A stretch of 64,000 nucleotides of DNA from Sneathiellales bacterium (GTDB lineage: Bacteria > Pseudomonadota > Alphaproteobacteria > JANQFL01). The notes under the pieces are model-generated. The model searched no databases. It worked only from the letters and a program-made list of their open reading frames with translations, and had not been told where the DNA came from. This document shows, one piece after another, positions 20,626 through 29,526 of the stretch. The translations under genes and the position numbers were made by a program. Each line of letters starts with the position of its first letter. Position 1 is the first letter of the stretch. Location: contig JANQFL010000109.1 in assembly GCA_028277845.1 (NCBI GenBank), positions 1 through 64,000 on the forward strand, given 5' to 3'.

Positions 20626-21747
20626 ATGACGACCGATGAAGGCCCTGCCCCGTTGCAGGGCCTTTCTTCGTCCGACCGCATCTACCTTGAGCCGTTCTCC
20701 ATCTTGGGCGGTGATCATGCCGCACAGGTTCTGGCTTCCGGAGACGGTCTGCCGCTCGCCGGCGGCCCGTTGGCGTTTACGGCTGTCCGGATATACAGGC
20801 GCCGAGGTGGGGAGAACGCGACCTGGGCGCCATGTTCGGTCCCGCAACTGCGGGGTGTTCCGCAATTGGCTTCCCTGCTTGAGCGGATAAGCGCATCGCG
20901 GCCCGCGCTCTGTGGCGTGCCCATGGACCGTCCGCGGATCATGGGCATCGTCAATGTCACGCCCGACAGTTTCTATGACGGAGGCCACCATGACGGCACC
21001 GAACAGGCCATACGCCACGGCACGGCATTGATCGGCCAGGGGGCGGACTTCCTCGACGTCGGCGGCGAATCCACCCGGCCGGGTGCCAAGCCGGTCAGCC
21101 TGGAGGAGGAACTGGCGCGGGTGCGGCCGGTGATTGCCGCGCTTTCCGAACGTCCCGATGCGCCGCCTATTTCCGTCGACACGCGCAATGCGCCGGTGAT
21201 GGCGGCGGCGGTCAAGGCCGGCGCCGCCATCATCAACGACGTCAGCGCGCTATCACACGATCCGCACGCGATGTCGGTGGTCGCAAATGGCGCCATGCCG
21301 GTTGTGCTCATGCACAGCCAAGGCGATCCCGGTACCATGCAGGACGACCCCCGATACGATGATGCCCTGCTTGACGTCTACGATGCCCTCGAGGAGCGGC
21401 TTCTGGCGTGTGAATCGGCCGGCATAGGGCGGGACCGTATCGTCGTCGATCCCGGTATCGGGTTCGGCAAGACCGTGGAGCACAATCTGCGCCTCATGCG
21501 CCATTTGGCCCTGCTGCACGGGTTGGGATGCCCGGTTTTGCTGGGCATTTCCCGCAAAAGCACCATCGGCCGCCTGGCGGACGGCGCGCCGGCCGAAGAG
21601 CGCATGCCGGGTTCCTTGGCGGCGGCGCTCTGGGGGGCGGCGCAGGGCGTGCAGATCCTGCGTGTGCACGACGTGGCGGAGACGGTTCAGGCGGTGAGAA
21701 TCTGGGCCGCATTTCACTGGTTGACGGGGCCGGAGAGCCCGGTGTAA
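20626..21747 (+). CDS. folP: Dihydropteroate synthase
   Basis: Joins 6-hydroxymethyl-dihydropterin diphosphate to p-aminobenzoate in folate synthesis. The catalytic domain begins at about residue 104 with IMGIVNVTPDSFYDGG and includes GGESTRPGA, SVDTRNAPV and GISRKSTIG. About 100 residues precede the standard domain; similar extensions exist in related alphaproteobacteria, and an ATG at 20923 (MDRPRIMG) would give the short form. The upstream part is in frame and coding-like, so the long form is annotated. Confidence 0.92.
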   Translation: MTTDEGPAPLQGLSSSDRIYLEPFSILGGDHAAQVLASGDGLPLAGGPLAFTAVRIYRRRGGENATWAPCSVPQLRGVPQLASLLERISASRPALCGVPMDRPRIMGIVNVTPDSFYDGGHHDGTEQAIRHGTALIGQGADFLDVGGESTRPGAKPVSLEEELARVRPVIAALSERPDAPPISVDTRNAPVMAAAVKAGAAIINDVSALSHDPHAMSVVANGAMPVVLMHSQGDPGTMQDDPRYDDALLDVYDALEERLLACESAGIGRDRIVVDPGIGFGKTVEHNLRLMRHLALLHGLGCPVLLGISRKSTIGRLADGAPAEERMPGSLAAALWGAAQGVQILRVHDVAETVQAVRIWAAFHWLTGPESPV

Positions 21748-21845
21748 CACGGGGCTTTCAGGCGACAAGACTCCGTTAACGGCCCCGGCGGTATATACTG
21801 GCCGCGGCCCATGTTTCTTGGGCGTCCCCTGGGGATCCTTAGTCG

Positions 21846-23198
21846 ATGACACGTAAATATTTCGGCACCGACGGCATTCGCGGCACGGCCAACAGCGTAC
21901 CCATGACGGCCGATATCGCCCTGCGCGTCGGCATGTCCGCCGGCCGCCGGTTTCTGCGCGGCGCCCACCGTCACCGGGTGGTGATCGGCAAGGACACGCG
22001 CCTGTCGGGCTATATGATCGAGCCGGCCCTGACCGCCGGATTCATCTCGGTGGGCATGGACGTGGTGCTGGTCGGTCCCATGCCGACCCCCGCGGTGGCC
22101 ATGCTGACCCGCAGCCTGCGCGCCGACCTGGGCGTGATGATCTCGGCCTCGCACAATCCGTTCCAGGACAACGGCATCAAGCTGTTCGGTCCCGACGGCT
22201 ACAAGCTGTCGGACGACGTCGAACTGGAAATCGAGGAGATGATGGACAACGGCCTGACGGACGGACTGGCCGCGCCCGACCGGCTCGGCCGCGCCACCCG
22301 TCTCGACGATGCCGTCGGCCGCTATATCGAATTCGCCAAGAACACCTTTCCCAAGGGCCTGCGTCTCGGCGGCATGAAGGTGGTGGTCGACTGCGCCAAC
22401 GGCGCGGCCTACCGCGTCGCGCCGACCGTGTTGTGGGAACTGGAGGCCGAGGTGTTGCCGATCGGTGTCTCGCCCGACGGCTTCAACATCAACAAGGACT
22501 GCGGCTCCACGGCCAGCGACTTCATGCGGGCCAAGGTGGTCGAGGAAGGGGCCGATGTCGGTATCGCCCTCGACGGCGACGCCGACCGCTGTGTCATCTC
22601 CGACGAGAAGGGCGAACTGATCGACGGCGATCAGTTGATGGCCCTGATCGCCGAATCCCTGCACGAGCGCGAACTGCTCAAGGGCAACGGCCTTGTCGCC
22701 ACCGTCATGTCCAATCTCGGCCTCGAGCGCTACATGCAGTCGCTCGGCCTCGGCCTCGAGCGCACCAAGGTCGGCGACCGCTACGTCGTCGAATGCATGC
22801 GCGAGCAGGGCTATAACGTGGGCGGCGAACAATCCGGCCACATCATTCTCAGCGACCATTGCACGACCGGCGACGGGCTGATCGCCGCGCTGCAGGTGTT
22901 GTCGGTGATCGCCCAGTCGGACAAACCGGCCAGCGAAGTGTGCCGCAAGTTCGACCCGGTGCCGCAACTGCTCAAGAACGTGCGCCACAACGGCGGACAG
23001 CCACTGGAAAATCCGGCGGTCAAGCAGGCCATCGCCGATGGCGAGACCCGTCTCAACGGCACCGGCCGCGTGCTGATCCGCGAATCCGGGACCGAACCCT
23101 TGGTGCGGGTGATGGCGGAAGGCGACGACGAGACCATGGTCAGCGGCGTGGTCGATCATATCGTCGAGACCCTGAACGACGTCATCGCCCAGACGTGA
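21846..23198 (+). CDS. glmM: Phosphoglucosamine mutase GlmM
   Basis: Converts glucosamine-6-phosphate to glucosamine-1-phosphate for UDP-GlcNAc and cell wall synthesis. The 450-residue protein has [11 protein letters not shown] at its start, the phosphoserine loop [13 protein letters not shown] (Ser near residue 102), the magnesium loop LDGDADR and the phosphate-binding [12 protein letters not shown] near the C-terminus. Confidence 0.96.
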   Translation: MTRKYFGTDGIRGTANSVPMTADIALRVGMSAGRRFLRGAHRHRVVIGKDTRLSGYMIEPALTAGFISVGMDVVLVGPMPTPAVAMLTRSLRADLGVMISASHNPFQDNGIKLFGPDGYKLSDDVELEIEEMMDNGLTDGLAAPDRLGRATRLDDAVGRYIEFAKNTFPKGLRLGGMKVVVDCANGAAYRVAPTVLWELEAEVLPIGVSPDGFNINKDCGSTASDFMRAKVVEEGADVGIALDGDADRCVISDEKGELIDGDQLMALIAESLHERELLKGNGLVATVMSNLGLERYMQSLGLGLERTKVGDRYVVECMREQGYNVGGEQSGHIILSDHCTTGDGLIAALQVLSVIAQSDKPASEVCRKFDPVPQLLKNVRHNGGQPLENPAVKQAIADGETRLNGTGRVLIRESGTEPLVRVMAEGDDETMVSGVVDHIVETLNDVIAQT

Positions 23199-23214
23199 CC
23201 GGGCGGGTAATCCC

Positions 23215-24018
23215 ATGAAAGGACGGGTGCTCATCGTCGCCGGCTCGGATTCCGGCGGCGGCGCCGGCATTCAGGCCGACATCAAGGCCGTGACGGCGCT
23301 GAACGGTTTCGCCATGACCGCGATCAGCGCGCTGACGGCGCAGAACACACAGGGCGTGTTCGGCATCGTCGACGTCGATCCCGACTTCGTCACCCGGCAG
23401 ATGACCGTGGTGCTCGAAGACCTCGGCGCCGACTGCGTCAAGACCGGCATGGTTTCCCGCGTCGGAGTCATCGACGCCATCGTGGACACATTGCAAGCCA
23501 AGGCGCCCGGCGTGCCGCTGGTGGTCGATCCGGTCATGATCGCCAAGGGTGGGCATGCCCTGTTGCAGGACAGCGCGGCCCAGGCCCTGCGCGACAAACT
23601 GGTCGCCCGCGCCACCATCGTGACCCCCAACATCCCCGAAGCCGAAGCGTTGACGGGGTTGTCCGTTGCCGCTGCGGGCCAGGAAGCCGTCGCGGAAGCG
23701 TTGCGGGCGCTGGGGCCCGAGGCGGTGCTGCTCAAGGGCGGTCACCTGGCAGGCGACACCGTGCGCGACCTGTTGCTGACCGAGGGCGGCGCCGAGATAT
23801 TCGAAGGCCCGCGCATCGACAGCCAGCATACCCATGGCACCGGCTGCACCCTGGCATCCTCCATCGCCGCCGGCCTGGCCCAGGGCATGACCCTGCGCGA
23901 CGCCGTCGCCCGAGCCCGCGCTTACGTGTTCGAGGCGATCCGCACGGCGCCGGGCTACGGCCATGGCCACGGTCCCTTGAATCACGCCCACACGGTGGGC
24001 CCGTTCGACGGGCAATAA
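23215..24018 (+). CDS. thiD: Hydroxymethylpyrimidine (phosphate) kinase ThiD
   Basis: Phosphorylates HMP and HMP-phosphate for thiamine synthesis. The 267-residue ribokinase-fold protein shows AGSDSGGGAGIQADIK at its start, AQNTQGVFGI, VDPVMIAKGG and the catalytic HGTGCTLASSIAAGLA. It starts 16 bases after glmM. Its stop codon lies within the T-run side of the terminator that serves the convergent MocR gene. Confidence 0.93.
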   Translation: MKGRVLIVAGSDSGGGAGIQADIKAVTALNGFAMTAISALTAQNTQGVFGIVDVDPDFVTRQMTVVLEDLGADCVKTGMVSRVGVIDAIVDTLQAKAPGVPLVVDPVMIAKGGHALLQDSAAQALRDKLVARATIVTPNIPEAEALTGLSVAAAGQEAVAEALRALGPEAVLLKGGHLAGDTVRDLLLTEGGAEIFEGPRIDSQHTHGTGCTLASSIAAGLAQGMTLRDAVARARAYVFEAIRTAPGYGHGHGPLNHAHTVGPFDGQ

Positions 24019-24042
24019 AAAACCGCTCAGATCAGGGAGCGG
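24017..24042 (-). terminator. Terminator of the MocR gene, overlapping both convergent stop codons
   Basis: On the minus strand CCGCTC (24042-24037) pairs with GAGCGG (24028-24023), followed by six T (24022-24017). The stem begins inside the last MocR codons, the MocR stop lies in its loop-side part, and the T tract overlaps the thiD stop codon. Confidence 0.8.
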
Positions 24043-25466
24043 GTGACGGGATTGGTGTCGACCAGGTCGCGCAGCGTTTGCAGGGCGCCGGCCAGGGTGT
24101 TGCGGTCCGGGACGGCGCTGAGGGAGACCCGTACGCTGTCGGCCATCTCACCGGGCTCCAGGGAAAAGGCACTGCCGGGCACGATGGCGATGCCCAACGC
24201 GCGGGCGGCGCCGGCGAATTCCGCGGCCCGCCACGGATGGGGTAGCTTCAGCAGCACGTGAAACCCGGCCGGATGGCTGAGGAAATCCAGGTCGCCGAAA
24301 ATCTCGTCCACCATGGCCTGGCGCGCCGCAACCTCTTCCCGCTGCCAGGTGATCAGCTTGTCGGCGGTGCCGTCGAGGATCCAGGTGCGGGCCACTTCGG
24401 CGGTCAGCGGCGGGCTGCAGACCGTCAGGGTGTAGAGCGCATCGGTCAGGGCGTTGTCCAGGGACTTGGGCGCGACGATCCAGGCCACGCGCAGGCCGGG
24501 CGCCAGGCATTTGGACGTGCTGGTCATATAGAGGGTGCGCTCGGGCGCGAGGGCGGCGATGGGCAGCGGGCGGTCTTGCGGCAGATAGCCGTAGACGTCG
24601 TCCTCGACGATCAGCAGGTCGTGGGAGCGGGCGACCTTGACGATATCGCGTCGGCGTTGCTCGGACATGATGATGGCCGTGGGGTTTTGCAGCGTCGGCA
24701 CCATGAACAGCAGGCGGGTGCCCGGCGTGTCGCGGCAGATGCGGTCGAGGGCATCGGGCATGATGCCGTCGTCGTCCATGGGCACACCCTTGAGGGCCTT
24801 GCCGAAGACCTGGGCGGCATCGACCAGTCCGGGATACGGATAGGTTTCGGCCAGAACCACCTCACCCGGTTGCGCGATCCCGCTCAACACGGCGGCGATG
24901 GCCTGTTGCGAACCGCCGCAAACGGTGATGCGTTCGGCCGTCGTCTCCAGTCCCACGCGTTTGACCCATTCTGCGCCGGCTTCCCGGTGATGCATGTGGC
25001 CGCGGGTCGGCATGTAGGCCATCAGCCGCTCCATGCCCGGCCGCGCCATGATTTTTGTCAGCGCCGAACGCATGGCGTCCGCATGAACCCGGTAGGACGG
25101 CGAGTTGCGCGACAGGTCGACCACGCCCCTGGTGTCGTAGGGCACCAGGTCCTCGCCCATGCCGCGGGTGTCGTGGCGGTTTTCGCTGAGCGAGGGCAGG
25201 CCGATGTCGCCGCCGTCCCAGCCGAGATCGCGAACGAAGGTGCCGCGGCCCACCTCGCCGCTGAGAAATCCCCGGTCGCGTACCAGGGCATAAGCCCGGC
25301 CGACGGTGCCGGTGGTGACGCCCAGCCGCCACGCCAGGTCCCGCTGCGGCGGCAACCGGTCGCCCGGCGCCAGTTCGCCGTCCCGGATGGCGTCGGCGAT
25401 GGCATCCGCGATGGCCTCGTAGCGGGCGCCGGTGCGGCCTTCCAGGTTGGGGGTCCAAATTGTCAT
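24027..25466 (-). CDS. MocR-type regulator: GntR winged helix fused to aminotransferase domain
   Basis: A 479-residue PLP-dependent transcription factor. Residues about 10-80 form a GntR winged helix (RYEAIADAIADAIRDGELAPGDRLPPQRDLAWRLG-type sequence), and residues about 120-470 form a class I aminotransferase domain with the PLP Lys in TSTSKCLAPGLR (about residue 318). Such proteins read an amino acid or vitamer and usually control a divergent gene. Here the divergent neighbours are a DUF1127 protein and an EamA transporter. Its promoter region carries several palindromes, one of which covers its own start codon. The effector cannot be told from sequence. Confidence 0.92.
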   Translation of the reverse strand: MTIWTPNLEGRTGARYEAIADAIADAIRDGELAPGDRLPPQRDLAWRLGVTTGTVGRAYALVRDRGFLSGEVGRGTFVRDLGWDGGDIGLPSLSENRHDTRGMGEDLVPYDTRGVVDLSRNSPSYRVHADAMRSALTKIMARPGMERLMAYMPTRGHMHHREAGAEWVKRVGLETTAERITVCGGSQQAIAAVLSGIAQPGEVVLAETYPYPGLVDAAQVFGKALKGVPMDDDGIMPDALDRICRDTPGTRLLFMVPTLQNPTAIIMSEQRRRDIVKVARSHDLLIVEDDVYGYLPQDRPLPIAALAPERTLYMTSTSKCLAPGLRVAWIVAPKSLDNALTDALYTLTVCSPPLTAEVARTWILDGTADKLITWQREEVAARQAMVDEIFGDLDFLSHPAGFHVLLKLPHPWRAAEFAGAARALGIAIVPGSAFSLEPGEMADSVRVSLSAVPDRNTLAGALQTLRDLVDTNPVTRSLI

Positions 25467-25475
25467 GGTGACAAT
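25459..25475. promoter_or_regulatory. Palindrome 1 over the MocR start codon
   Basis: ATTGTCA-TGG-TGACAAT, a perfect 7-bp inverted repeat with a 3-base centre, covering the MocR initiation codon at 25466-25464. It shares the ATTGT...ACAAT outer arms with the two sites to its right. Confidence 0.5.
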
Positions 25476-25493
25476 GTTTAAATTGACTCTCGG

Positions 25494-25509
25494 ATTGTGT
25501 CAACACAAT
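25494..25509. promoter_or_regulatory. Palindrome 2 at the MocR promoter
   Basis: ATTGTGT-CA-ACACAAT, perfect 7-bp arms. It overlaps the predicted -10 and start point of the minus-strand MocR promoter, a position expected for autorepression. Confidence 0.55.
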
Positions 25510-25537
25510 TATGCCAATACTGAAGCAATCGAGTCAA
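25508..25537 (-). promoter_or_regulatory. Putative MocR promoter
   Basis: On the minus strand TTGACT (25537-25532) and CATAAT (25513-25508) are separated by 18 bases, giving a start point near 25501 and a short leader to the MocR ATG. The -35 lies in the right arm of a larger inverted repeat, ATTGACTC (25482-25489) and GAGTCAAT (25531-25538). Confidence 0.5.
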
Positions 25538-25552
25538 TGAATAGGTGCGAAA

Positions 25553-25798
25553 ATGGTGAGACAGGAAAATTGTATCGATACAATGATACCGCCGCACGCT
25601 CCGCGGCTGGCTGGACGGCGCTTTGTGCCGGCGATCGTCACCGTGGTCCGCACCGTCGTCGACACGCTCATGCTCTGGCAACACCGCAGCAATGAACGCA
25701 AACACCTGGCCGAGATGGACGAGCGCATGCTGCGGGATATCGGCATGACCACGGCCCAGGTGCGCTGGGAAGCCGCCAAGCCGTTCTGGCGGGTCTAA
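25553..25798 (+). CDS. DUF1127 small protein
   Basis: An 81-residue protein whose C-terminal half carries the DUF1127 (YjiS-like) pattern: W-x-x-R-x-x-x-R-x-x-L-x-x-M-D-E-R-M-L-R-D-I-G-M. Small proteins of this type have been linked to RNA binding and to phosphate or nitrogen metabolism in alphaproteobacteria. The start may instead be the ATG at 25583. It is divergent from MocR and followed after 22 bases by an EamA transporter, possibly in one transcript. Confidence 0.75.
   Translation: MVRQENCIDTMIPPHAPRLAGRRFVPAIVTVVRTVVDTLMLWQHRSNERKHLAEMDERMLRDIGMTTAQVRWEAAKPFWRV
25569..25584. promoter_or_regulatory. Palindrome 3 at the start of the DUF1127 gene
   Basis: ATTGTATCGATACAAT, a perfect 16-bp palindrome with the same outer arms as palindromes 1 and 2. 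It lies within or directly at the start of the DUF1127 reading frame, depending on which ATG (25553 or 25583) is used. Confidence 0.5.
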
Positions 25799-25820
25799 CG
25801 GCACCGGACGGCCCATCGCC

Positions 25821-26732
25821 ATGGTGACGAACGGCACGGCCGCACAGGCTCCCGCGACGGCGCCCCCCGCCGCCGTGCTCGCGGCCGCGCTGTTCACCAT
25901 GGTGGTGTGGGGATCGACGCCGATGATGACGAAAGTCGTCGTCGGCGTGATCCCCGCGCTCAATGCCGCCGTGTGGCGGACCATCCTGGCCGGTCTGGTC
26001 GGTGTGCTGTTCATTCTGGCGCTGCGCGTCCGGCCGCCCCGGGGCCGGACCAATCTGGCGCTGCTGCTGGCGTCGGCGGTGTTCGGTTTCGTCGGGTTCA
26101 CGCTGTTGTTTTCCTACGGCGTGCAGCGGACCAGCGCCTCCCACGCGGCCTTGATCATCGCCTCGGCGCCGGTCTTTACCGGCATCATCGGCGCGCTGTT
26201 CGAACGGCGCTGGCCCGGCGGCCGCTGGTGGATCGGCTGCGCCATCGCCCTGGCCGGCGAAACCCTGCTGATCGGCTCCCGTTTCGGCGGCGGGGCCGGG
26301 GCCACGGTCGCCGGCGATCTGTTGGTGCTGGCGGCCTGCCTCAGCGCGGCCGTCACCTACGTGACCGGCGCCTGGCTGAGCCGGACCTACCCGGCGTTCC
26401 ACACCATCCTGTGGAGCACGGCGCTGGGCGCGGTCCTGATCGTGCCGTTGCTGCTGGCGCGTCCCGGTCTGCTGGCCATCGACGTCATTCCCGTCACCGC
26501 CTGGGCGGCGCTGTTCTACCTGGCCGCCGGCGCGTCGGTTATCGGCTACGCCGTCTGGGCCTGGGCCCTGTCGCGCGGCGATTTCGCCCGCACCGGCGCC
26601 ACGCAATTCGTGCAGCCCGTGATCGCCGTAGCCTTCGCCATCGTGTTCCTCAACGAGCCCGTCACCTGGGCCCTGGCCGCATCGGCCGTTATCATCATGG
26701 CGGGCATCATCCTCGCCAATACGTCCCGTTAA
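25821..26732 (+). CDS. EamA/DMT family transporter
   Basis: A 303-residue inner membrane protein with about ten hydrophobic segments in two repeated halves, as expected for EamA (RhaT/YdcZ) drug/metabolite transporters, many of which export amino acids or metabolites. Conserved features include the N-terminal WGSTPMMTKVV and the end-of-half 'LNEPVTWALAASAVIIMAGIIL'-type helix. It lies downstream of DUF1127 and upstream of phzF. Substrate unknown. Confidence 0.88.
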   Translation: MVTNGTAAQAPATAPPAAVLAAALFTMVVWGSTPMMTKVVVGVIPALNAAVWRTILAGLVGVLFILALRVRPPRGRTNLALLLASAVFGFVGFTLLFSYGVQRTSASHAALIIASAPVFTGIIGALFERRWPGGRWWIGCAIALAGETLLIGSRFGGGAGATVAGDLLVLAACLSAAVTYVTGAWLSRTYPAFHTILWSTALGAVLIVPLLLARPGLLAIDVIPVTAWAALFYLAAGASVIGYAVWAWALSRGDFARTGATQFVQPVIAVAFAIVFLNEPVTWALAASAVIIMAGIILANTSR

Positions 26733-26746
26733 CACGGAGAGCAACC

Positions 26747-27526
26747 ATGGACCTCAAGATCTACCAAATCGATGCCTTCACCGACCGGGTGTTCGGCGGC
26801 AACCCGGCCGCCATCTGCCCGCTGACGTCCTGGCTCGACGACGACACGCTGCAAGCGATCGCCTTGGAAAACAACCTGTCGGAAACGGCCTATATCGTGC
26901 CCGACGGCGACGGCTACCGGCTGCGCTGGTTCACGCCGGCGTACGAAGTCGACCTGTGCGGCCATGCGACGCTGGCGACCGCATCCCTGTTGCTGGACCG
27001 GCTCGAGCCTGGACGTGCTTCGGTCACCTTCGAAACGCAATCGGGCACGCTGGTCGTGCGGCGCGATGGCGACATGCTGGCCATGAACTTCCCCTCGCGG
27101 CCGCCGCAGCCCGTCGATGCTCCGGCCGCCCTGGACAGCGCCATGGGCATTGTTCCCACCGAAGTCCTGGCCTCGCGCGACTATTTTCTCGTCTACGACA
27201 GCGCCGAACAGGTGCACGCACTCGAACCGGACATGACCGGGTTGGCGGCGCTCGACCGGTGCGTCATCGCGACGGCACCCGGCGAGAACGGTTTCGACTG
27301 CGTGTCCCGTTTCTTCGCACCCGGCGCGGGCATTCCCGAAGATCCGGTGACGGGGTCGGCCCACTGCACCATCGTGCCCTACTGGGCACGGCAACTGGAC
27401 AAGAAGGACATTCAGGCGTTTCAGGCGTCGAAACGTGGCGGCGCCTTGTATTGCCGCGACGAAGGCGATCGGGTGATAATCGCCGGCCGGTGCGCGTTCT
27501 ACATGGAAGGTGTCATTCACATCTGA
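26747..27526 (+). CDS. PhzF family isomerase/epimerase
   Basis: A 259-residue protein of the PhzF/DapF-like fold. N-terminal IYQIDAFTDRVFGGNPAA, the catalytic Glu in LENNLSETAYI (about residue 46) and the DLCGHATLATA loop are intact, as is DPVTGSAHC in the second half. Family members act as isomerases on small aromatic or amino-acid-like compounds; the substrate here is unknown. Fifteen bases separate it from the EamA gene. The frame is open far upstream (to 25907), but that part is a shadow of the EamA gene. Confidence 0.88.
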   Translation: MDLKIYQIDAFTDRVFGGNPAAICPLTSWLDDDTLQAIALENNLSETAYIVPDGDGYRLRWFTPAYEVDLCGHATLATASLLLDRLEPGRASVTFETQSGTLVVRRDGDMLAMNFPSRPPQPVDAPAALDSAMGIVPTEVLASRDYFLVYDSAEQVHALEPDMTGLAALDRCVIATAPGENGFDCVSRFFAPGAGIPEDPVTGSAHCTIVPYWARQLDKKDIQAFQASKRGGALYCRDEGDRVIIAGRCAFYMEGVIHI

Positions 27527-27536
27527 CGGTCTCGAT

Positions 27537-28010
27537 ATGGCGGCGGTTACCATCACGGAAGCACGGACGGAAGCCGATGTATTGGCGGCGAAAGCCTTGT
27601 TCCGGGCCTATGCCGAGTCGCTGGATTTCTCGCTTTGTTTCCAGGATTTCGATGCCGAAATGGCGGCCTTTCCCGGCAAGTACGCGCCGCCTCAGGGGTG
27701 TCTGTTGCTTGCCAAGGTGGACGGCGCGCCCGCCGGAGCCGTCGGCATGTGGCCGCTGGCCGAGAACGTCTGTGAGATGAAACGGCTCTATGTGGATCCG
27801 CGTTTCCGTGGCCACCGGCTGGGGCGCAAATTGTGCGACGCGCTGATCGCCGCCGCGGCGGACCGGGGATATGCCGCCATGCGCCTCGATACGATCCCCG
27901 GCCAGATGGACGACGCCATCGCCCTGTATCGCGAACTGGGCTTTGTCGACATTCCGCCGTATACCTATAACCCCATCGAGGGGGCGATTTATTTGGAGAG
28001 GCCGCTCTGA
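27537..28010 (+). CDS. GNAT family N-acetyltransferase
   Basis: A 157-residue GNAT protein: MKRLYVDPRFRGHRLGRKLCDALI gives the beta4 strand and the acetyl-CoA pyrophosphate loop (R-G-x-x-L-G), and YRELGFVDIPPY is the C-terminal beta6 region. The ATG at 27537 lies just beyond the phzF stop; an ATG at 27510 would overlap phzF. Substrate unknown. Confidence 0.85.
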   Translation: MAAVTITEARTEADVLAAKALFRAYAESLDFSLCFQDFDAEMAAFPGKYAPPQGCLLLAKVDGAPAGAVGMWPLAENVCEMKRLYVDPRFRGHRLGRKLCDALIAAAADRGYAAMRLDTIPGQMDDAIALYRELGFVDIPPYTYNPIEGAIYLERPL

Positions 28011-28043
28011 CCGCAGACGTCGGACCGGTTGGAAAGGCGGTTC

Positions 28044-29105
28044 ATGGCGTATCGTATCGCGGTCATTCCCGGTGACGGCATCGGCAACGAAGTGGTGCCC
28101 GAAGGCATCAAGGTTCTGGAAGCGGCGGGCGGCCGCTTCGGCATCGACTTCGACTGGACGACGTTCGACTGGGGTTGCGACCGCTTCGTCGCCGCCGGTG
28201 CCATGATGCCTGAGGACGGGCTCGACATACTGGCCGGCTTCGATGCCATCTATCTCGGCGCCGTCGGCCGGCCGGACGTGGCCGATCACGTTTCGCTGTG
28301 GGGTTTGCTGATCCCCATCCGCCGGCGTTTCGAACAGTACGTCAACCTGCGGCCGGTCAAACTGCTTGAGGGTATCACCTCGCCGCTGGCCGGGCGCCGG
28401 GCCGGTGACATCGACATGATGATCGTGCGGGAAAATGTCGAAGGCGAGTATTCCGAAATCGGCGGCCGGCTTTATGGCGGCACCGACAACGAAATGGCGG
28501 TGCAGGAGAGCATTTTCACCAAGCGCGGCGTCGATCGGGTGGTGCGCTTCGCCTTCGAACTGGCCCGCGGCCGGCCGCGCAAGAAGGTCACGTCGGCGAC
28601 CAAGTCGAACGGTATCATCCACACCATGCCCTATTGGGACGAGCGCTTCGCCGCCATCGAGGCCGATTACGCCGACGTCGAGACCGATCAGTTCCACATC
28701 GATATCCTGACAGCCCATTTCGTCCAGCATCCCGACTGGTTCGACGTGGTGGTAGGCAGCAATCTGTTCGGCGACATCCTGTCCGATCTCGGCCCCGCCG
28801 TGGCCGGCAGCATTGGCATCGCGCCGTCGGGCAATATCAATCCGGAAAAAGTCCATCCGTCCATGTTCGAACCGGTGCACGGCTCGGCTCCCGACATTGC
28901 CGGACAGGGCATCGCCAACCCCATTGGCCAGATCTGGTCGGGGGCGATGATGCTTGAGCATCTCGGTCACGCCGATGCGGCGCAGGCGATCAACGAGGCG
29001 ACCGAACGCGTCGTGGCCGAGGGCGGCGTATTGACGCCCGACCTGGGCGGCCAGGCCAAGACGGCCGACGTCGGGTCGGCCATCGCCGATGCCGTCGATG
29101 GCTGA
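28044..29105 (+). CDS. Tartrate dehydrogenase/isopropylmalate dehydrogenase-family oxidoreductase
   Basis: A 353-residue NAD-dependent beta-decarboxylating dehydrogenase. It shows IAVIPGDGIGNEVVPEG, the substrate Arg segment RRRFEQYVNLRPVKLL, the VRENVEGEYSEIGGR loop, VTSATKSNGI, and the metal Asp region SNLFGDILSDLGPA. The tartrate dehydrogenase/decarboxylase (TtuC/DmlA) subtype fits better than LeuB because of the GAVGRPDVADHVSLWGLLIPIRR-type segment. D-malate is an equally possible substrate. Confidence 0.85.
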   Translation: MAYRIAVIPGDGIGNEVVPEGIKVLEAAGGRFGIDFDWTTFDWGCDRFVAAGAMMPEDGLDILAGFDAIYLGAVGRPDVADHVSLWGLLIPIRRRFEQYVNLRPVKLLEGITSPLAGRRAGDIDMMIVRENVEGEYSEIGGRLYGGTDNEMAVQESIFTKRGVDRVVRFAFELARGRPRKKVTSATKSNGIIHTMPYWDERFAAIEADYADVETDQFHIDILTAHFVQHPDWFDVVVGSNLFGDILSDLGPAVAGSIGIAPSGNINPEKVHPSMFEPVHGSAPDIAGQGIANPIGQIWSGAMMLEHLGHADAAQAINEATERVVAEGGVLTPDLGGQAKTADVGSAIADAVDG

Positions 29106-29121
29106 ATAAAGGACCGCGCCC

Positions 29122-29526
29122 ATGCCCATGACGACAAAAGCCTCGCGCACCTGGTTCGCCATCGGCGCGGTCAACGGCTGCGTCGCCGTGACGTTGGGGG
29201 CATACGGCGCGCATGTCCTGGCCGATGTCGCCGACCCCGAACGTCTCCGGGTCTTCGATATTGCCGCCCGTTATCACATGTGGCACTCCCTGGCCCTGCT
29301 GGCCGTCGGCATCGCCGCCGGCCGGCACAGGACCCGGCTGCTGCATTTGGCCGGCATCGCCTTCACGCTGGGTATTCTGATCTTCTGCGGCAGCCTCTAT
29401 GATCTCAGCCTGCGCGGCGAACGGTTCGTGCCGGGCATCGCACCCATCGGTGGCGGCGCGTTGATCGCCGGTTGGGCCTTGTTGGTCCTGGCCGTGTTTC
29501 GAAAGAAACCGGGCGCGCTATCTTAG
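29122..29526 (+). CDS. DUF423 (YgdD-like) membrane protein
   Basis: A 134-residue inner membrane protein with about four hydrophobic helices and the family pattern GAYGAHVL ... YHMWHSLALLAVG ... IFCGSLY. The function of DUF423 is not established. It ends 9 bases inside the convergent aminotransferase gene, so the two 3' ends overlap. Confidence 0.85.
   Translation: MPMTTKASRTWFAIGAVNGCVAVTLGAYGAHVLADVADPERLRVFDIAARYHMWHSLALLAVGIAAGRHRTRLLHLAGIAFTLGILIFCGSLYDLSLRGERFVPGIAPIGGGALIAGWALLVLAVFRKKPGALS

Noticed and set aside
25907-26746. Upstream extension of the PhzF frame (280 extra residues)
   Set aside because: Arg/Gly-rich and antisense-like in composition; it overlaps the EamA transporter in another frame. 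PhzF begins at 26747.
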